Assembly: GCA_964466745.1 (NCBI GenBank)
Contig: CAYXOX010000002.1
Location: forward strand, 8,202-72,201
DNA from: CAYXOX01 sp964466745
GTDB lineage: Bacteria; Pseudomonadota; Alphaproteobacteria; Rhodobacterales; Rhodobacteraceae
Length of the DNA stretch: 64,000 nucleotides
Direction of reading: 5' to 3'
Shown here: piece by piece, positions 31,805 through 41,048 of the stretch
Numbering within the stretch: position 1 is the first letter of the stretch
Layout of the letters: the number at the start of each line of letters is the position of its first letter
The notes under the pieces: generated by a model
Database searches by the model: none
Told to the model about the DNA's origin: nothing
What the model saw: the letters and a program-made list of their open reading frames with translations, nothing else
Translations under genes and position numbers: made by a program

Positions 31805-32482
31805 TCAGACCTCCCGCTCGTCGTCGTCGTAGCCCTCGAGCACGTTGGTCGAGAGGTAGATATCGCTCTCGATCACGTTCTTGATGGCCGTGAGCACGTA
31901 TTGAAGCCCCGTCAGCAGGAAGCCCACGGGCACCCACACGAGCGTCCACCACACGGGGATCTGCAGCGCCGGCAGAACGCGGCCGCGCCCGGCCTGGGTG
32001 ATGATGTAGCCCAGCGCGTACCATGCCAGCGCGAGCATGAAGGCCGCGGTGACGAGCGCGATCAGGATCATCAGGATCTTGCGCCAGCTTGCCGGCAGCG
32101 CGTCGTAGATCGCGGACATGCGGATGTGGCGGCCCTGGCGCGCGGCATAGGAGATGCCGGCGAAGGTGATCAGGATGATGAGAATGGAGTTGAGCTCTTC
32201 GGAGAAGAAGATCGAGTTCTGGAACACGAAGCGCCCGACGACGTTGGCCACGGTGTTGGCCGCCATGAGCAGCACGCCCACCCCCAGCATGACCGCCTCG
32301 ATACGCGCGATGGCGATGTCGAGCCAGCCCAGCGGCCCGGGCAGGGTGGAGGTGTAATCGTCGGGGATGGTGGGCCGGCCCGGCGTGGGCTGCGGATCGT
32401 GGGGGATCGGCTGTTGTGTCACGGCGCGGGCCTCGGAAGAGCCTGGTTCGGGCGGGCGGGTTTCCGGGCGGGGCGGCGGCAT
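31805..32482 (-). CDS. uehB: Ectoine TRAP transporter small permease UehB (DctQ type)
   Basis: 225 residues. A proline-rich, probably disordered cytoplasmic tail of about 50 residues precedes four membrane helices. The DctQ motif appears as FFSEELNSILIILITFAG followed by RQGRHIRMSAIYDALP. A GTG in VTQQPIPHD is a possible later start that would shorten the tail. It lies 26 bases after uehA and before uehC, the usual TRAP order. Confidence 0.92.
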   Translation of the reverse strand: MPPPRPETRPPEPGSSEARAVTQQPIPHDPQPTPGRPTIPDDYTSTLPGPLGWLDIAIARIEAVMLGVGVLLMAANTVANVVGRFVFQNSIFFSEELNSILIILITFAGISYAARQGRHIRMSAIYDALPASWRKILMILIALVTAAFMLALAWYALGYIITQAGRGRVLPALQIPVWWTLVWVPVGFLLTGLQYVLTAIKNVIESDIYLSTNVLEGYDDDEREV

Positions 32483-32508
32483 CTGCAGCCGCCACGCCCG
32501 GCTTTTCG

Positions 32509-33528
32509 TCAGTTGGTTGCCTCGGCAGCCGCGGCGAGATCGGCCTTCATCTGCTCGAGGATCGCGGCGCCGCTTTCACCGGTCATCTCGATGAACTCGG
32601 CTTCCACGGCCGGCGCCGTCGCCATGAACGGCGCGCGCTCTTCCTCGGAGAGGATGTTGATGATCATCTCGGGCTTGGCCTCCCGGATCGCGGCCAGCGA
32701 TTCGTCCTGGAGATCGCGCTGGTACTCGAGGATGAATTCGAAGGCCACGTCCACGGCGTCCTGCACGGCCTGCTGGTCTTCGGCGCTGAGGCCCTCGTAG
32801 AAGTCGAGGTTGGCCATGAGCGCGGTGGTGAAGTTGTTGTGGCCGATGCAGGTGACGACGTCGGTCACCTCGTACATCCTGGTGGAGTAGAGGAAGAAGC
32901 CGGGGTTTTCCTGGCCCTGGATGATGCCCGTCTGCAGCGAGCCGTAGACCTCGCCCCAGGGCAGCGGCGTGGGCGTCGCGCCGAAGGCCCGGTAGCTCTC
33001 GACAAGAAGCGGGTTCGTCATGACCCGGAACTTGACCTCGGCCAGATCCTCGGGGCTGCGCACCTCTTCCTGCGTGGTCATGCAGACCTCGCCCTCGGGG
33101 TACATGGTGAGCAGTTCGAGTCCCTGCTCGGCGTAGAGCTCGGGGAACATCCCGTTGATCGCCTCGGAGGAGCGGAAGAACTCGAAGAGTGCGTCCTGGT
33201 CCTGCGGCAGCAGGTAGGGCACGAAGAACACCTGCGCCTCGGGGATCAGCGCGCCGGTGAAGCCGGGGGACTGGTTGACGAACTGCAGGATGCCGGCCTG
33301 CGCCTGCTCCATGATGTCCGCGCTCTCGCCGAGCGTGCCGAAGGGGAAGAGCTGCACCGTGTGCTCGGTGTTGGCCTCGATCTCTTCCTTGAACTTCTGG
33401 GCGAAGACGCCCTGCACCTCGTCGATCGCTTCCTCGAAGGCGTAGCGCCAGGTATCGGCGGCAGCGGCGCTCCCGCTCACGAGCATGGCGCAGGCGGATG
33501 CAGTCGCCATCAGTCGCTTGATGGTCAT
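32509..33528 (-). CDS. uehA: Ectoine-binding protein UehA (TRAP DctP type)
   Basis: 339 residues with a signal peptide ending AAA (about 23). The mature protein begins with DTWRYAFEEAIDEVQGVFA and has the DctP core: QEEVRSPEDLAEVKFRVM (conserved arginine that fixes the ligand carboxylate), WGEVYGSLQTGIIQGQENP and YEVTDVVTCIGHN. It is the first gene transcribed in the uehABC-usp-eutABCDE operon. The upstream 167 bp are unusually AT-rich and should hold the promoter and EnuR site. GGAGACACCACC precedes the ATG. Confidence 0.93.
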   Translation of the reverse strand: MTIKRLMATASACAMLVSGSAAAADTWRYAFEEAIDEVQGVFAQKFKEEIEANTEHTVQLFPFGTLGESADIMEQAQAGILQFVNQSPGFTGALIPEAQVFFVPYLLPQDQDALFEFFRSSEAINGMFPELYAEQGLELLTMYPEGEVCMTTQEEVRSPEDLAEVKFRVMTNPLLVESYRAFGATPTPLPWGEVYGSLQTGIIQGQENPGFFLYSTRMYEVTDVVTCIGHNNFTTALMANLDFYEGLSAEDQQAVQDAVDVAFEFILEYQRDLQDESLAAIREAKPEMIINILSEEERAPFMATAPAVEAEFIEMTGESGAAILEQMKADLAAAAEATN

Positions 33529-33591
33529 GGTGGTGTCTCCATGTTGAGGCGGCCCCGTTCAACGCGGGTCGCACTTGCAAAAGTTGTTTGA

Positions 33592-33672
33592 AGCGGTCGA
33601 TTGACCGCTGGCAATGTCCCAACGCTTTTGTCATTCCAATTTTGAGTCAATAATTTTATTTAATCATGACAA
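33592..33672 (-). promoter_or_regulatory. uehA promoter region with candidate EnuR half-sites
   Basis: The gap between enuR and uehA holds a locally AT-rich block (33635-33665). TTGTCAT at 33628-33634 faces ATGACAA at 33666-33672, 38 bp centre to centre. AGCGGTC/GACCGCT forms a separate 7-bp inverted repeat (33592-33609). The palindrome TTGAGTCAA contains TTGACT on the minus strand as a possible -35; no good -10 was found. TTGTCA/TGACAA also occurs at the enuR start. Confidence 0.5.
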
Positions 33673-33695
33673 TCTAACGGGCGCGCAACCCCCTG

Positions 33696-35087
33696 CTAGA
33701 GCGTCAGAAGCGCCGGTTCGGGCGCTCCGCGGGCAAGCCGGGCGACGATGCCCAATCCGCGGGCGATGTCGTGCTCGGAGCCCGCGCCGATGCACAGGCG
33801 CACGCCGGTGGCCAGGTGCGGGCGGGGGGCGATGGCGAAATTGGCGCCCGCGGCGACCGCCACCCCCTCGTGGCGGGCGTGGGCGACGAAGGCATCCTCG
33901 GGCCAGGCCGGGGGCAGGTCGAGCCAGACATGCATGCCGACGGGCGCCGCGCGATAGCGCAGCCCGGCGAGGCGCTCCGCGGCGATCGCGTTGCGCTGGG
34001 CCAGCTGCTTGCGCTGCCAGCGCAGCAGCCCGCGGGCGGTGCCGTCGGCGATCCAGCGCGAGGCGATCTCGGCCATGAGCGGCGTTGCCATCCAGTTGGT
34101 GACGAGGTGCCGGGTACGGGCCGCGGCCACCGCGCCCTCGGGCGCCACCAGCCAGCCGATTCGCAGCCCCGGCAAAAGGCACTTGGTGAGCCCGGTGAAA
34201 TAGAGCACCCGTTCCGGCGCGAGCGCGGCCAGCGGGGGCGGCCGGTCCGGATCAAGGGGCCCCCAGGCATCGTTCTCAACGATCCACACGTCGTGGCGCG
34301 TGGCCACCTCGATCAGCGCGTGGCGGCGCTCCGGCCCCATCATCGCGCAGGTCGGCCCCAGCGCCGAGGGCATGAGGAAGAGCGCGGAGACCTTCTCGCT
34401 CCGGCAGGCCTGTTCGAACGCTTCGGGAAGCACGCCCTGGCCGTCCATGGGCAGGCCCTTGAGGCGCTGGCCGAGCGTGGATGTGAGCGATTTCAGCGTG
34501 TGGTGCCCCATCGCCTCGGTCACCACGAGGCCGCCGGGGGCCGCTGCGGTCTGCAGCGCGAGGGTCATCGCGGCGGTGCTGCCGTTGGTCGGCACGATCC
34601 GCCCGGGATCGGCGTCGATGCCGCAGCCCAGCAGCCAGCGCCTGGCTTCGCCGCAATGGGCCTCCAGCGTCGAGCGTGGGCGGAAGGAAAAGAGCACGCC
34701 GGGCGGAAGCTCGCGCGCCAGCGTCTCCAGCACCTCGGCCATGCGGGCCGCCTGCACCTCGCCTGTCACCGGCACCAGCATCGAGCAGTCGATCACCTCG
34801 TCGCTGCCAGAGAGCCGTTGCCAGGGCAGGTGCGGATCGCCGCGGGCCGGGCGCACGAAGCTACCGCGGCCGACCTCGCCCGAGATCAGCCCCATCCGCC
34901 GCAACTCCTCGTAGGCCCGGCTGACGGTCTGCACGCTCAGGCCCAGCTCGTCGGCGAGGCCCCGGTGGGTGGGCAGGCGGGTTCCGGGGCTCAACGCCCC
35001 CGCCTCGATCGCGGCGACCATCCGCTGCGACAGCGAGCGGTAGGCGGGGCGGCTCAGCTCTGCTTTGGTTGGCGGCCAGATTGTCAT
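33696..35087 (-). CDS. enuR: MocR-type PLP-dependent regulator EnuR
   Basis: 463 residues. The GntR winged helix (about 12-80) contains LPTHRGLADELGLSVQTVSRAYEEL; a linker leads to an aminotransferase-fold domain (about 95-460). The PLP lysine is K302 in YFTGLTKCLLPGLRIGW, the same number as reported for Ruegeria pomeroyi EnuR. In that organism N-alpha-acetyl-diaminobutyrate and diaminobutyrate bind PLP and relieve repression of the ectoine genes. Here it lies directly upstream of uehA on the same strand, with asnC divergent on its other side. The start codon lies within a TTGTCAT element, which suggests autoregulation. Confidence 0.94.
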   Translation of the reverse strand: MTIWPPTKAELSRPAYRSLSQRMVAAIEAGALSPGTRLPTHRGLADELGLSVQTVSRAYEELRRMGLISGEVGRGSFVRPARGDPHLPWQRLSGSDEVIDCSMLVPVTGEVQAARMAEVLETLARELPPGVLFSFRPRSTLEAHCGEARRWLLGCGIDADPGRIVPTNGSTAAMTLALQTAAAPGGLVVTEAMGHHTLKSLTSTLGQRLKGLPMDGQGVLPEAFEQACRSEKVSALFLMPSALGPTCAMMGPERRHALIEVATRHDVWIVENDAWGPLDPDRPPPLAALAPERVLYFTGLTKCLLPGLRIGWLVAPEGAVAAARTRHLVTNWMATPLMAEIASRWIADGTARGLLRWQRKQLAQRNAIAAERLAGLRYRAAPVGMHVWLDLPPAWPEDAFVAHARHEGVAVAAGANFAIAPRPHLATGVRLCIGAGSEHDIARGLGIVARLARGAPEPALLTL

Positions 35088-35122
35088 GGATCATTCCTCG
35101 CGCGAAGCATGGCAATTGACAA
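35081..35122. promoter_or_regulatory. enuR/asnC divergent region with TTGTCA and TGACAA
   Basis: TTGTCA (35081-35086) overlaps the enuR start codon and TGACAA (35117-35122) lies 36 bp away in inverted orientation. A similar pair, 38 bp apart, occurs ahead of uehA. TTGACA at 35116-35121 could also be a -35 box for asnC. The spacing similarity suggests EnuR control of both promoters. Confidence 0.4.
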
Positions 35123-35150
35123 CCCCGCCGGGGCCAACTTTCCTGCCCGC

Positions 35151-35723
35151 ATGAAACCGCCATCCCCCGGCTCATCCCGCGGCGCGGCCCCCGGCGCGCC
35201 CCCGGCGGCCCCTGCCGCCGCGCAGCCGGCAGGCCGGCTGCCGCTGGACGACCGCGACCTCGCCATCCTGGCGATCCTCGCCCGCGAGGGCCGCCTTTCG
35301 AAGACGGAACTCGCGCGCCGGGTCAATCTTTCGGCCTCGCCCTGCTGGGAGCGCCTGCGCCGGCTGGAGGGCGCAGGGCTGATCCGGGGCTACCGTGCCG
35401 AGATCGGTCTTTCGGCCCTCGGGCCCCACGTGACCGTCTTCGTCACAGTGGAGCTGGAGAACCACCGCGCCGAGGATTTCAACGCCTTCGAGCAGGCGGT
35501 GACGGCCCATGACGAGGTGGTCGCCTGCTGGGCGCTGGGCGGCGGCTTCGACTACCTTCTGCAGGTGGTGACCACCGATATCGACGCCTACCAGCGCCTG
35601 ATCGATTCCATCCTCGCCGCGCGGGTGGGGATGAAACGCTATTTCAGCTACATCGTGACCGGCAGCATCAAGACCGGCGGCGTGCCGCCGCTGGAGGCCC
35701 TGGCTGCCCGCCGCCCGGGCTGA
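35151..35723 (+). CDS. asnC: Lrp/AsnC-family regulator of the ectoine cluster
   Basis: 190 residues from ATG 35151. A Pro/Ala-rich leader of about 28 residues precedes a normal Lrp/AsnC protein: helix-turn-helix LDDRDLAILAILAREGRLSKTELARRVNLSASPCWERLRRLE and an RAM ligand domain with VTVELENHRAEDFNAF and YLLQVVTTDIDAYQRLI. An in-frame ATG at 35109 would leave only 21 bp to the divergent enuR, so the later start is preferred. The same family member (AsnC/DoeX) accompanies ectoine catabolic genes elsewhere and binds upstream of them. Two enzyme genes follow. Confidence 0.9.
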   Translation: MKPPSPGSSRGAAPGAPPAAPAAAQPAGRLPLDDRDLAILAILAREGRLSKTELARRVNLSASPCWERLRRLEGAGLIRGYRAEIGLSALGPHVTVFVTVELENHRAEDFNAFEQAVTAHDEVVACWALGGGFDYLLQVVTTDIDAYQRLIDSILAARVGMKRYFSYIVTGSIKTGGVPPLEALAARRPG

Positions 35724-35857
35724 CGCCGAAGAACCCTCCGCCGGGGGCCAGGCCAGGCGGAAGGATCCGCTGCCGATGCCGCCGCTTTCGGGCGCACCTT
35801 CTGCGCCCGGGGCGCTAGGGTGCGCCATCCCCAGGACCCCATGCAGGGAGGGCCGCC

Positions 35858-37339
35858 ATGGGCGCGCTTGCCGAGATGTCCGCAGCCGGGCTCGAACTCG
35901 ATGATCCCGCGCTGTTCCGCAGCTTCGCCCATGTCGCCAACCGCTGGACCGCGGGCAGCGGCCGGGCCGAGATCGCGGTGACCGATCCGGCCACCGGGCG
36001 CGCGCTGGGCGCGGTCGCCCGGCTCACCGCCGAGGACGGCGCCCGCGCTGTGGATGCCGCCCATGCCGCCTTTCCGGACTGGGCCGAAACCCTGCCACAG
36101 GAGCGCGCGCGGCTGCTGCGCCGCTGGTACGAGGCGATCATCGCCAACCGCGAGGATCTCGCGCGGATCATGACCGCCGAGCAGGGCAAGCCGCTTTCGG
36201 AGGCGCGTGGCGAGATCGACTATGCCGCGAGCTTCGTGGAGTTCTACGCCGAGGAAACGCGCCGGCCGAACGTCGAGGGCGTGACCTCGCACCTGCCCGA
36301 TGCCGAGGTGGAGCTTTGGCGCGAGCCGGTGGGCGTGGCTGCGCTCATCACGCCCTGGAACTTTCCCTGCGCCATGATCACCCGCAAGGCCGCCGCGGCC
36401 CTCGCGGCGGGCTGCACCGTGCTCGTGCACCCCTCCGAGCAGACGCCCTTCTCGGCCCTGGCGCTGGCCGAGCTTGCCGAGCGCGCGGGCTTCCCGCCCG
36501 GCGTGATCAACACGGTCACCGGCCACGCGCCGGAGGTGGTGGAGCCCTGGCTCACCGATCCGCGGGTGCGGGCGCTCTCTTTCACCGGCTCCACCGAGGT
36601 GGGGCGGATGCTCTATGCCCGGGCGGGCGCGACGGTGAAGCGCATCGTGCTCGAGCTGGGCGGGCATGCCCCGTTCCTCGTGTTCGCCGATGCCGATCTC
36701 GATCGTGCCGTGTCCGAAGCCGTGAAGGCCAAGTTCGCCACCACCGGGCAGGACTGCCTCGGCGCCAACCGCTTTCTCGTCGCCCGCGAGATCTACGAGG
36801 CGTTCTGCACGCGCTTCGCCGAGGCGACGGCGCGGCTGACCCTCGGGCCGGGGCGAGAAGACCCCGATCTCGGCCCGCTGATCGATGCCCGCGCGGTGGA
36901 AAAGCAGGAGGCGCAGGTGGCCGATGCCCTGGCGAAGGGCGCGCGCCTGCTCACCGGGGGCAGGGTGGACGGCCGCGGGCCGCTCTTCTTCCAGCCGACG
37001 GTCCTGGCCGACGTGCCGGGCTCGGCGCGGATCTTCTCGGAGGAGACCTTCGGCCCGGTGGCCGCGATCGCCTCCTTCGAGACCGAGGCCGAGGCGCTGG
37101 CGCGGGCCAATGCCACCGAATACGGGCTGATCGCCTATGTCCACACGCTGGACGCGCGCCGGATCTACCGGCTGAGCCGGGGCCTGCAATTCGGCATGGT
37201 GGCCGTCAACCGCACCAAGGTGACCGGCGCGCCGATCCCCTTCGGCGGGGTCAAGCAATCCGGCCTCGGCCGCGAGGGCGCCCGCCAGGGCCTCGAAGCC
37301 TTCACCGACATCAAATACGTCTGCCGCGACTGGGCGTAA
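35858..37339 (+). CDS. ssd: Aldehyde dehydrogenase of ectoine breakdown (Ssd/DoeC)
   Basis: 493 residues, NAD(P)-dependent aldehyde dehydrogenase. ITPWNFPCAMITRK is the nucleotide region, LELGGHAPFLV has the general-base glutamate, and TTGQDCLGANR carries the catalytic cysteine. By context it oxidises aspartate-semialdehyde to aspartate, the last step of ectoine use; the sequence alone would read as a succinate-semialdehyde dehydrogenase. ATG 35858 follows GGAGGG at eight bases. The transaminase gene begins 25 bases later. Confidence 0.9.
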   Translation: MGALAEMSAAGLELDDPALFRSFAHVANRWTAGSGRAEIAVTDPATGRALGAVARLTAEDGARAVDAAHAAFPDWAETLPQERARLLRRWYEAIIANREDLARIMTAEQGKPLSEARGEIDYAASFVEFYAEETRRPNVEGVTSHLPDAEVELWREPVGVAALITPWNFPCAMITRKAAAALAAGCTVLVHPSEQTPFSALALAELAERAGFPPGVINTVTGHAPEVVEPWLTDPRVRALSFTGSTEVGRMLYARAGATVKRIVLELGGHAPFLVFADADLDRAVSEAVKAKFATTGQDCLGANRFLVAREIYEAFCTRFAEATARLTLGPGREDPDLGPLIDARAVEKQEAQVADALAKGARLLTGGRVDGRGPLFFQPTVLADVPGSARIFSEETFGPVAAIASFETEAEALARANATEYGLIAYVHTLDARRIYRLSRGLQFGMVAVNRTKVTGAPIPFGGVKQSGLGREGARQGLEAFTDIKYVCRDWA

Positions 37340-37364
37340 GCCCGGCGCCCCAATAGGAAACGCC

Positions 37365-38737
37365 ATGCTGACCAACGACGAGCTTGCCCGCTGGGATCGC
37401 GAGAGCTTCTTTCACCCCTCCACCCATCTCGCCCAGCACGCGCGGGGCGAAACACCGTCGCGCGTGATCACCGGCGGGCAGGGGGTCTTCATCGAGGACC
37501 GCGACGGCCGGCGCCTGCTCGATGCCTTCGCCGGGCTCTACTGCGTGAACGTGGGATACGGCCGCAGGGAAATCGCCGAGGCCATCGCCGCGCAGGCGCG
37601 CGAGCTGGCCTACTACCACGCCTATGTCGGCCACGGCACCGAAGCCTCGATCCGGCTGGCGCACATGATCCTCGAGCGCGCGCCGGAGGGCATGTCCAAG
37701 GTCTATTTCGGGCTCGGGGGCTCGGACGCCAACGAGACCAACGTCAAGCTCGTGTGGTATCTCAACAACGTGCTCGGCAGGCCGGAGAAGAAGAAGATCA
37801 TCTCCCGCTGGCGCGGCTACCACGGCTCGGGGCTGATGACGGGCTCGCTCACCGGGCTGGAGCTGTTTCACAAGAAGTTCGATCTGCCGCTGGCGCAGGT
37901 CATCCATACCGAGGCGCCCTACCATCTCNNNNNNNNNNCGAGGCGGGGATGTCCGAGGAGGAGTTCTCGGCCTGGTGCGCGGAGCGCCTCGAGGCGCTGA
38001 TCCTCGCCGAGGGCCCCGATACCGTGGCCGCCTTCATCGGTGAGCCGCTTCTGGGAACGGGCGGCATCGTGCCGCCGCCCGCGGGCTACTGGGCGGCGAT
38101 TCAGCCGGTGCTGGAGAAATACGACGTGCTGCTGATCGCGGACGAGGTGGTTACCGGGTTCGGGCGCCTCGGCACGATGTTCGGCTCCGATCACTACGGC
38201 ATGCGGCCCGACATCATCACCATCGCCAAGGGGCTCACCTCGGCCTACGCGCCGCTTTCGGGCTCCATCGTTTCGGAAAGGGTCTGGCAGGTGCTGGAGC
38301 GCGGGACCGACGAGCTGGGCCCCATCGGCCACGGCTGGACCTATTCGGCCCACCCCATCGGCGCCGCCGCGGGCATCGCCAACCTGGAGCTGATCGACAG
38401 CCTCGGCCTCGTGGCGAACGCCGCGGAGACGGGTGCGTACCTCAATGCCCGGATGGGGGAGGCGCTGGGCGATCACCCCAACGTCGCCGAAGTGCGCGGA
38501 GAGGGGATGCTCTGCGCGGTGGAGTTCGCCGAGGATCCCGACGCGCGCCGGTTCTACGACCCGGCCCGCAAGGTGGGCGCGGCGCTGGCGACGAACCTCC
38601 TGGCCGAGGGCGTGATTGCGCGGGCCATGCCCCAGGGCGACATCCTCGGCTTCGCGCCGCCGTTGTGCCTGACCCGCGAGGAGGCCGACACGATCGTGGC
38701 AGCCACCAGCGCCGCCGTGGAGCGGACCCTGCTCTGA
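37365..38737 (+). CDS. atf: Diaminobutyrate transaminase (Atf/DoeD), split by a 10-N gap
   Basis: Class-III aminotransferase. Before the gap: AFAGLYCVNVGYGRREIAEA, YFGLGGSDANETNVKLVWYL and SRWRGYHGSGLMTGSLTG. After it: VLLIADEVVTGFGRLG (cofactor aspartate) and the PLP lysine in IITIAKGLTSAYAPLSG. The 10 N at 37929-37938 shift the frame, so the two halves only join if the true gap is not a 10-base one; only a few residues should be missing. It converts L-2,4-diaminobutyrate to aspartate-semialdehyde. The gene is probably intact in the organism. Confidence 0.88.
37929..37938. other. Assembly gap (10 N) inside atf
   Basis: Ten N in the transaminase gene. The frames on each side differ, so the run is a placeholder with a wrong length. 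Confidence 0.95.
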
Positions 38738-39033
38738 GCGATCCGGCGCCGCGCGGGGAGCCCGCCGATGCCGGGATGGGCGTCGACTTTGCTGCCGCTG
38801 CCGCTGCCGTTGCTTGCGGCCGAGCGTGCGCCGCACGCCGGCCCGGCCGGCGCGCCGGGCCTGCGGCTGGGGAAGCGCCGGGGGCGCCGGCGCCGGTTTT
38901 CCTTCGCTGGTCGCGAGCGGCGTTCCAGGGGCCGGTTCCGCGGCGGGCAGTTCCGTCCCGGCTGGAGGCCGCGCAGCCGTGCGGCAGCGCTCGGCAAGTC
39001 GTGGCCCGGTGTTCGGGCCCGGGGGTTTTCCGA
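38738..39033. other. Non-coding stretch, 296 bp
   Basis: Between convergent atf and trkH. Very GC-rich, no credible protein on either strand, no recognised RNA. Confidence 0.5.
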
Positions 39034-40374
39034 TCAGCCGAGATACACCTTGCTCGACGGATAGCTGACGCGCGGCTTGGAACGGGTTGCAAGGAAAAAC
39101 CCCAGCGTCAGCGGGCCGACGCGCCCGATGAACATCACCGCGATGATGATGGCGCGCCCGAACCCGTCGAGCTCGCCGGTAGCGCCGCGTGACAGTCCGA
39201 CGGTTCCGAAGGCGGATGTGACCTCGAACGCCAGATCGAGGAACTCGCCGTCATGGGAGATCGTGATAAAGAAGATCGCCATGAAGACAGTGAGCATGCT
39301 GACCATGGTCAGCGCGAGCACCTTCATCACCTCGTCGGGGCCGAGGCTGCGCCCGAAGACGTGCAACTGCTGGCGCCGCTTGAAGAAGGCGATCGTGGCC
39401 AGCAGCAGCAAGATGAAGGTCGTCACCTTGATGCCTCCGGCCGTGGAGGTGCTGCCGCCGCCGATCACCATGAGCGACATGAACATCATCGTCGTGCTGT
39501 CGTGGATGCCGCCGATGTCGACGGTGTTGAAGCCCGCGGTACGTGTCGTCACGCCCTGGAACCAGCTTGCCCAGAGCCTGTCGCCGATGCTGTCGAGCCC
39601 ACCGAGCGTGCGCGGGTTCGTCCATTCCAGCACCGCGAAGGCGAGCACCGACCAGACGATCAGCGCCAGCGTGCCCACTACCATGAGCTTGGTGTGCAGG
39701 GAGAAGGCCTGCCAGCCGCGCTTGGCGTAAAGCTCCGTGACAACGATGAACCCGAGCCCGCCGAAGATGAACAGCGCGGGCACGGTGAGGTTGATGATCG
39801 GGTTGCCGACCCAGCCTGACAGGCTGTCGGGGAACAGGGCGAAACCGGCGTTGTTGAAGGCGGAAATGGTGTGGAAGAGCGCCTGCCAGAGTCCCATCCC
39901 CCAGCCGAACTCGGGCACGAAGACGATGGAGAGAAGCGCCACGCCCACCGCCTCGCAGGCCAGCACCACCTTCAGGATGCCGCGCACCAGCACGAGAAGA
40001 TCGCTGATCGAGGTCTGGTTGAGGTCCTCGCGCAGGAAGATGCGTTGCGACATGCTGACCGGCAGGCCGAGCATCGACAGGACCAGAACAGCGAAGGTCA
40101 TCAGGCCAAGCCCGCCGAGCTGGATCAGCACCATCACCACGCCCTGGCCGAACATCGTCAGCTGGCTGCCGGTGTCGATCACCACGAGGCCGGTCACGGT
40201 GACGGCCGAAGCGGCCGTGAAGATCGCGTCGGACCAGCTGATCGGCTCGGGCGCGGCGATGGGCAGCATCAGGAGCACCGCCCCGGCCGTGATGAGCGCG
40301 GCATAGAGACCGGCGAGGATCGCTGGCGGCGGGACCCGGACGCGTCCGCCCCGTCTGAACAGCTTGTGGCGCAC
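39034..40374 (-). CDS. trkH: Potassium/sodium uptake membrane subunit (TrkH/KtrB type)
   Basis: 446 residues, eight transmembrane helices arranged as four M-P-M repeats. Filter-like segments are visible: TAASAVTVTGLVVIDTG, HTISAFNNAGFALFPDSL, GVTTRTAGFNTVDIG and VTSAFGTVGLSRG, each with the filter glycine. It starts at GTG 40374, eight bases after the stop of the RCK subunit gene, with GAGCAGG as ribosome site. The length fits KtrB (~450) better than TrkH (~480). It lies on the opposite strand to the ectoine transaminase; K+ uptake is the first osmotic response before compatible solutes. Confidence 0.92.
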   Translation of the reverse strand: MRHKLFRRGGRVRVPPPAILAGLYAALITAGAVLLMLPIAAPEPISWSDAIFTAASAVTVTGLVVIDTGSQLTMFGQGVVMVLIQLGGLGLMTFAVLVLSMLGLPVSMSQRIFLREDLNQTSISDLLVLVRGILKVVLACEAVGVALLSIVFVPEFGWGMGLWQALFHTISAFNNAGFALFPDSLSGWVGNPIINLTVPALFIFGGLGFIVVTELYAKRGWQAFSLHTKLMVVGTLALIVWSVLAFAVLEWTNPRTLGGLDSIGDRLWASWFQGVTTRTAGFNTVDIGGIHDSTTMMFMSLMVIGGGSTSTAGGIKVTTFILLLLATIAFFKRRQQLHVFGRSLGPDEVMKVLALTMVSMLTVFMAIFFITISHDGEFLDLAFEVTSAFGTVGLSRGATGELDGFGRAIIIAVMFIGRVGPLTLGFFLATRSKPRVSYPSSKVYLG

Positions 40375-40382
40375 GGGCCTGC

Positions 40383-41048
40383 TCAGAGACTGTCGCCGAA
40401 GCGCCGCAGGTTCTCGCGGCGGCCGAGCAGCAGGAGCTTGTCGTCGGTGTGCAACTCGGCCGCCCCGCTCTCGCAGGACACGAACTCGCCGCCCCGCATC
40501 AGCCCCAGCGCCCGCAGTTCGAAATCGCCGCCGAGGCCGACCGCGTCGACACGTCTGCCGCTGAGGCTTTCCGGAACGCGGAAATCGACAACATGAAAGC
40601 CGTTCCCGAGGCTCACGTAGTCCCGCACCAGCGGGTTGTGCAGCATCTGCGCGATGTGGCGGCCGATTTCCTGCTCTGGCTGGATCACGCGATCGGCCCC
40701 CAGCTTGGTGAGGATGCGATGATGCGTGCGGCTCATCGCCTTGACCCAGACCGTCGGCACACCGATGAGCCTGACGTTCATCGTGCAGAGGATGTTGGCC
40801 TCCAGCTCCTCCCCGATGGCAACGACGGCGACGTCGAATTTGCCCACGCCTGCCTCGCGCAGGGCCTGTTCGTCGCGCCCGTCGGCGATGACAGCCTCGG
40901 CGAGTGTTTCGGCCACGCGGGACACGTTCTTCTCGACCGTGTCGATGCCGAGCACGTGATTGCCGAAGCGGGCCAGCTCGGAGGCCACGGTCGTGCCGAA
41001 GGTGCCGAGCCCGATGACGGCGAAACTGCGGGCCTTTTGTCTGGCCAT
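40383..41048 (-). CDS. RCK-domain regulator of K+ transport (KtrA type)
   Basis: 221 residues. The Rossmann RCK-N domain opens with FAVIGLGTFGTTVASELARFGNHVLGID, the GxGxxG nucleotide site with the acidic end of strand 2. The C-terminal RCK-C (TrkA-C) domain follows with ESLSGRRVDAVGL and KLLLLGRRENLRRF. One copy of each domain is the KtrA layout, unlike the doubled TrkA. GAGGGGAC precedes the ATG. It gates the adjacent KtrB-like channel. Confidence 0.92.
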   Translation of the reverse strand: MARQKARSFAVIGLGTFGTTVASELARFGNHVLGIDTVEKNVSRVAETLAEAVIADGRDEQALREAGVGKFDVAVVAIGEELEANILCTMNVRLIGVPTVWVKAMSRTHHRILTKLGADRVIQPEQEIGRHIAQMLHNPLVRDYVSLGNGFHVVDFRVPESLSGRRVDAVGLGGDFELRALGLMRGGEFVSCESGAAELHTDDKLLLLGRRENLRRFGDSL

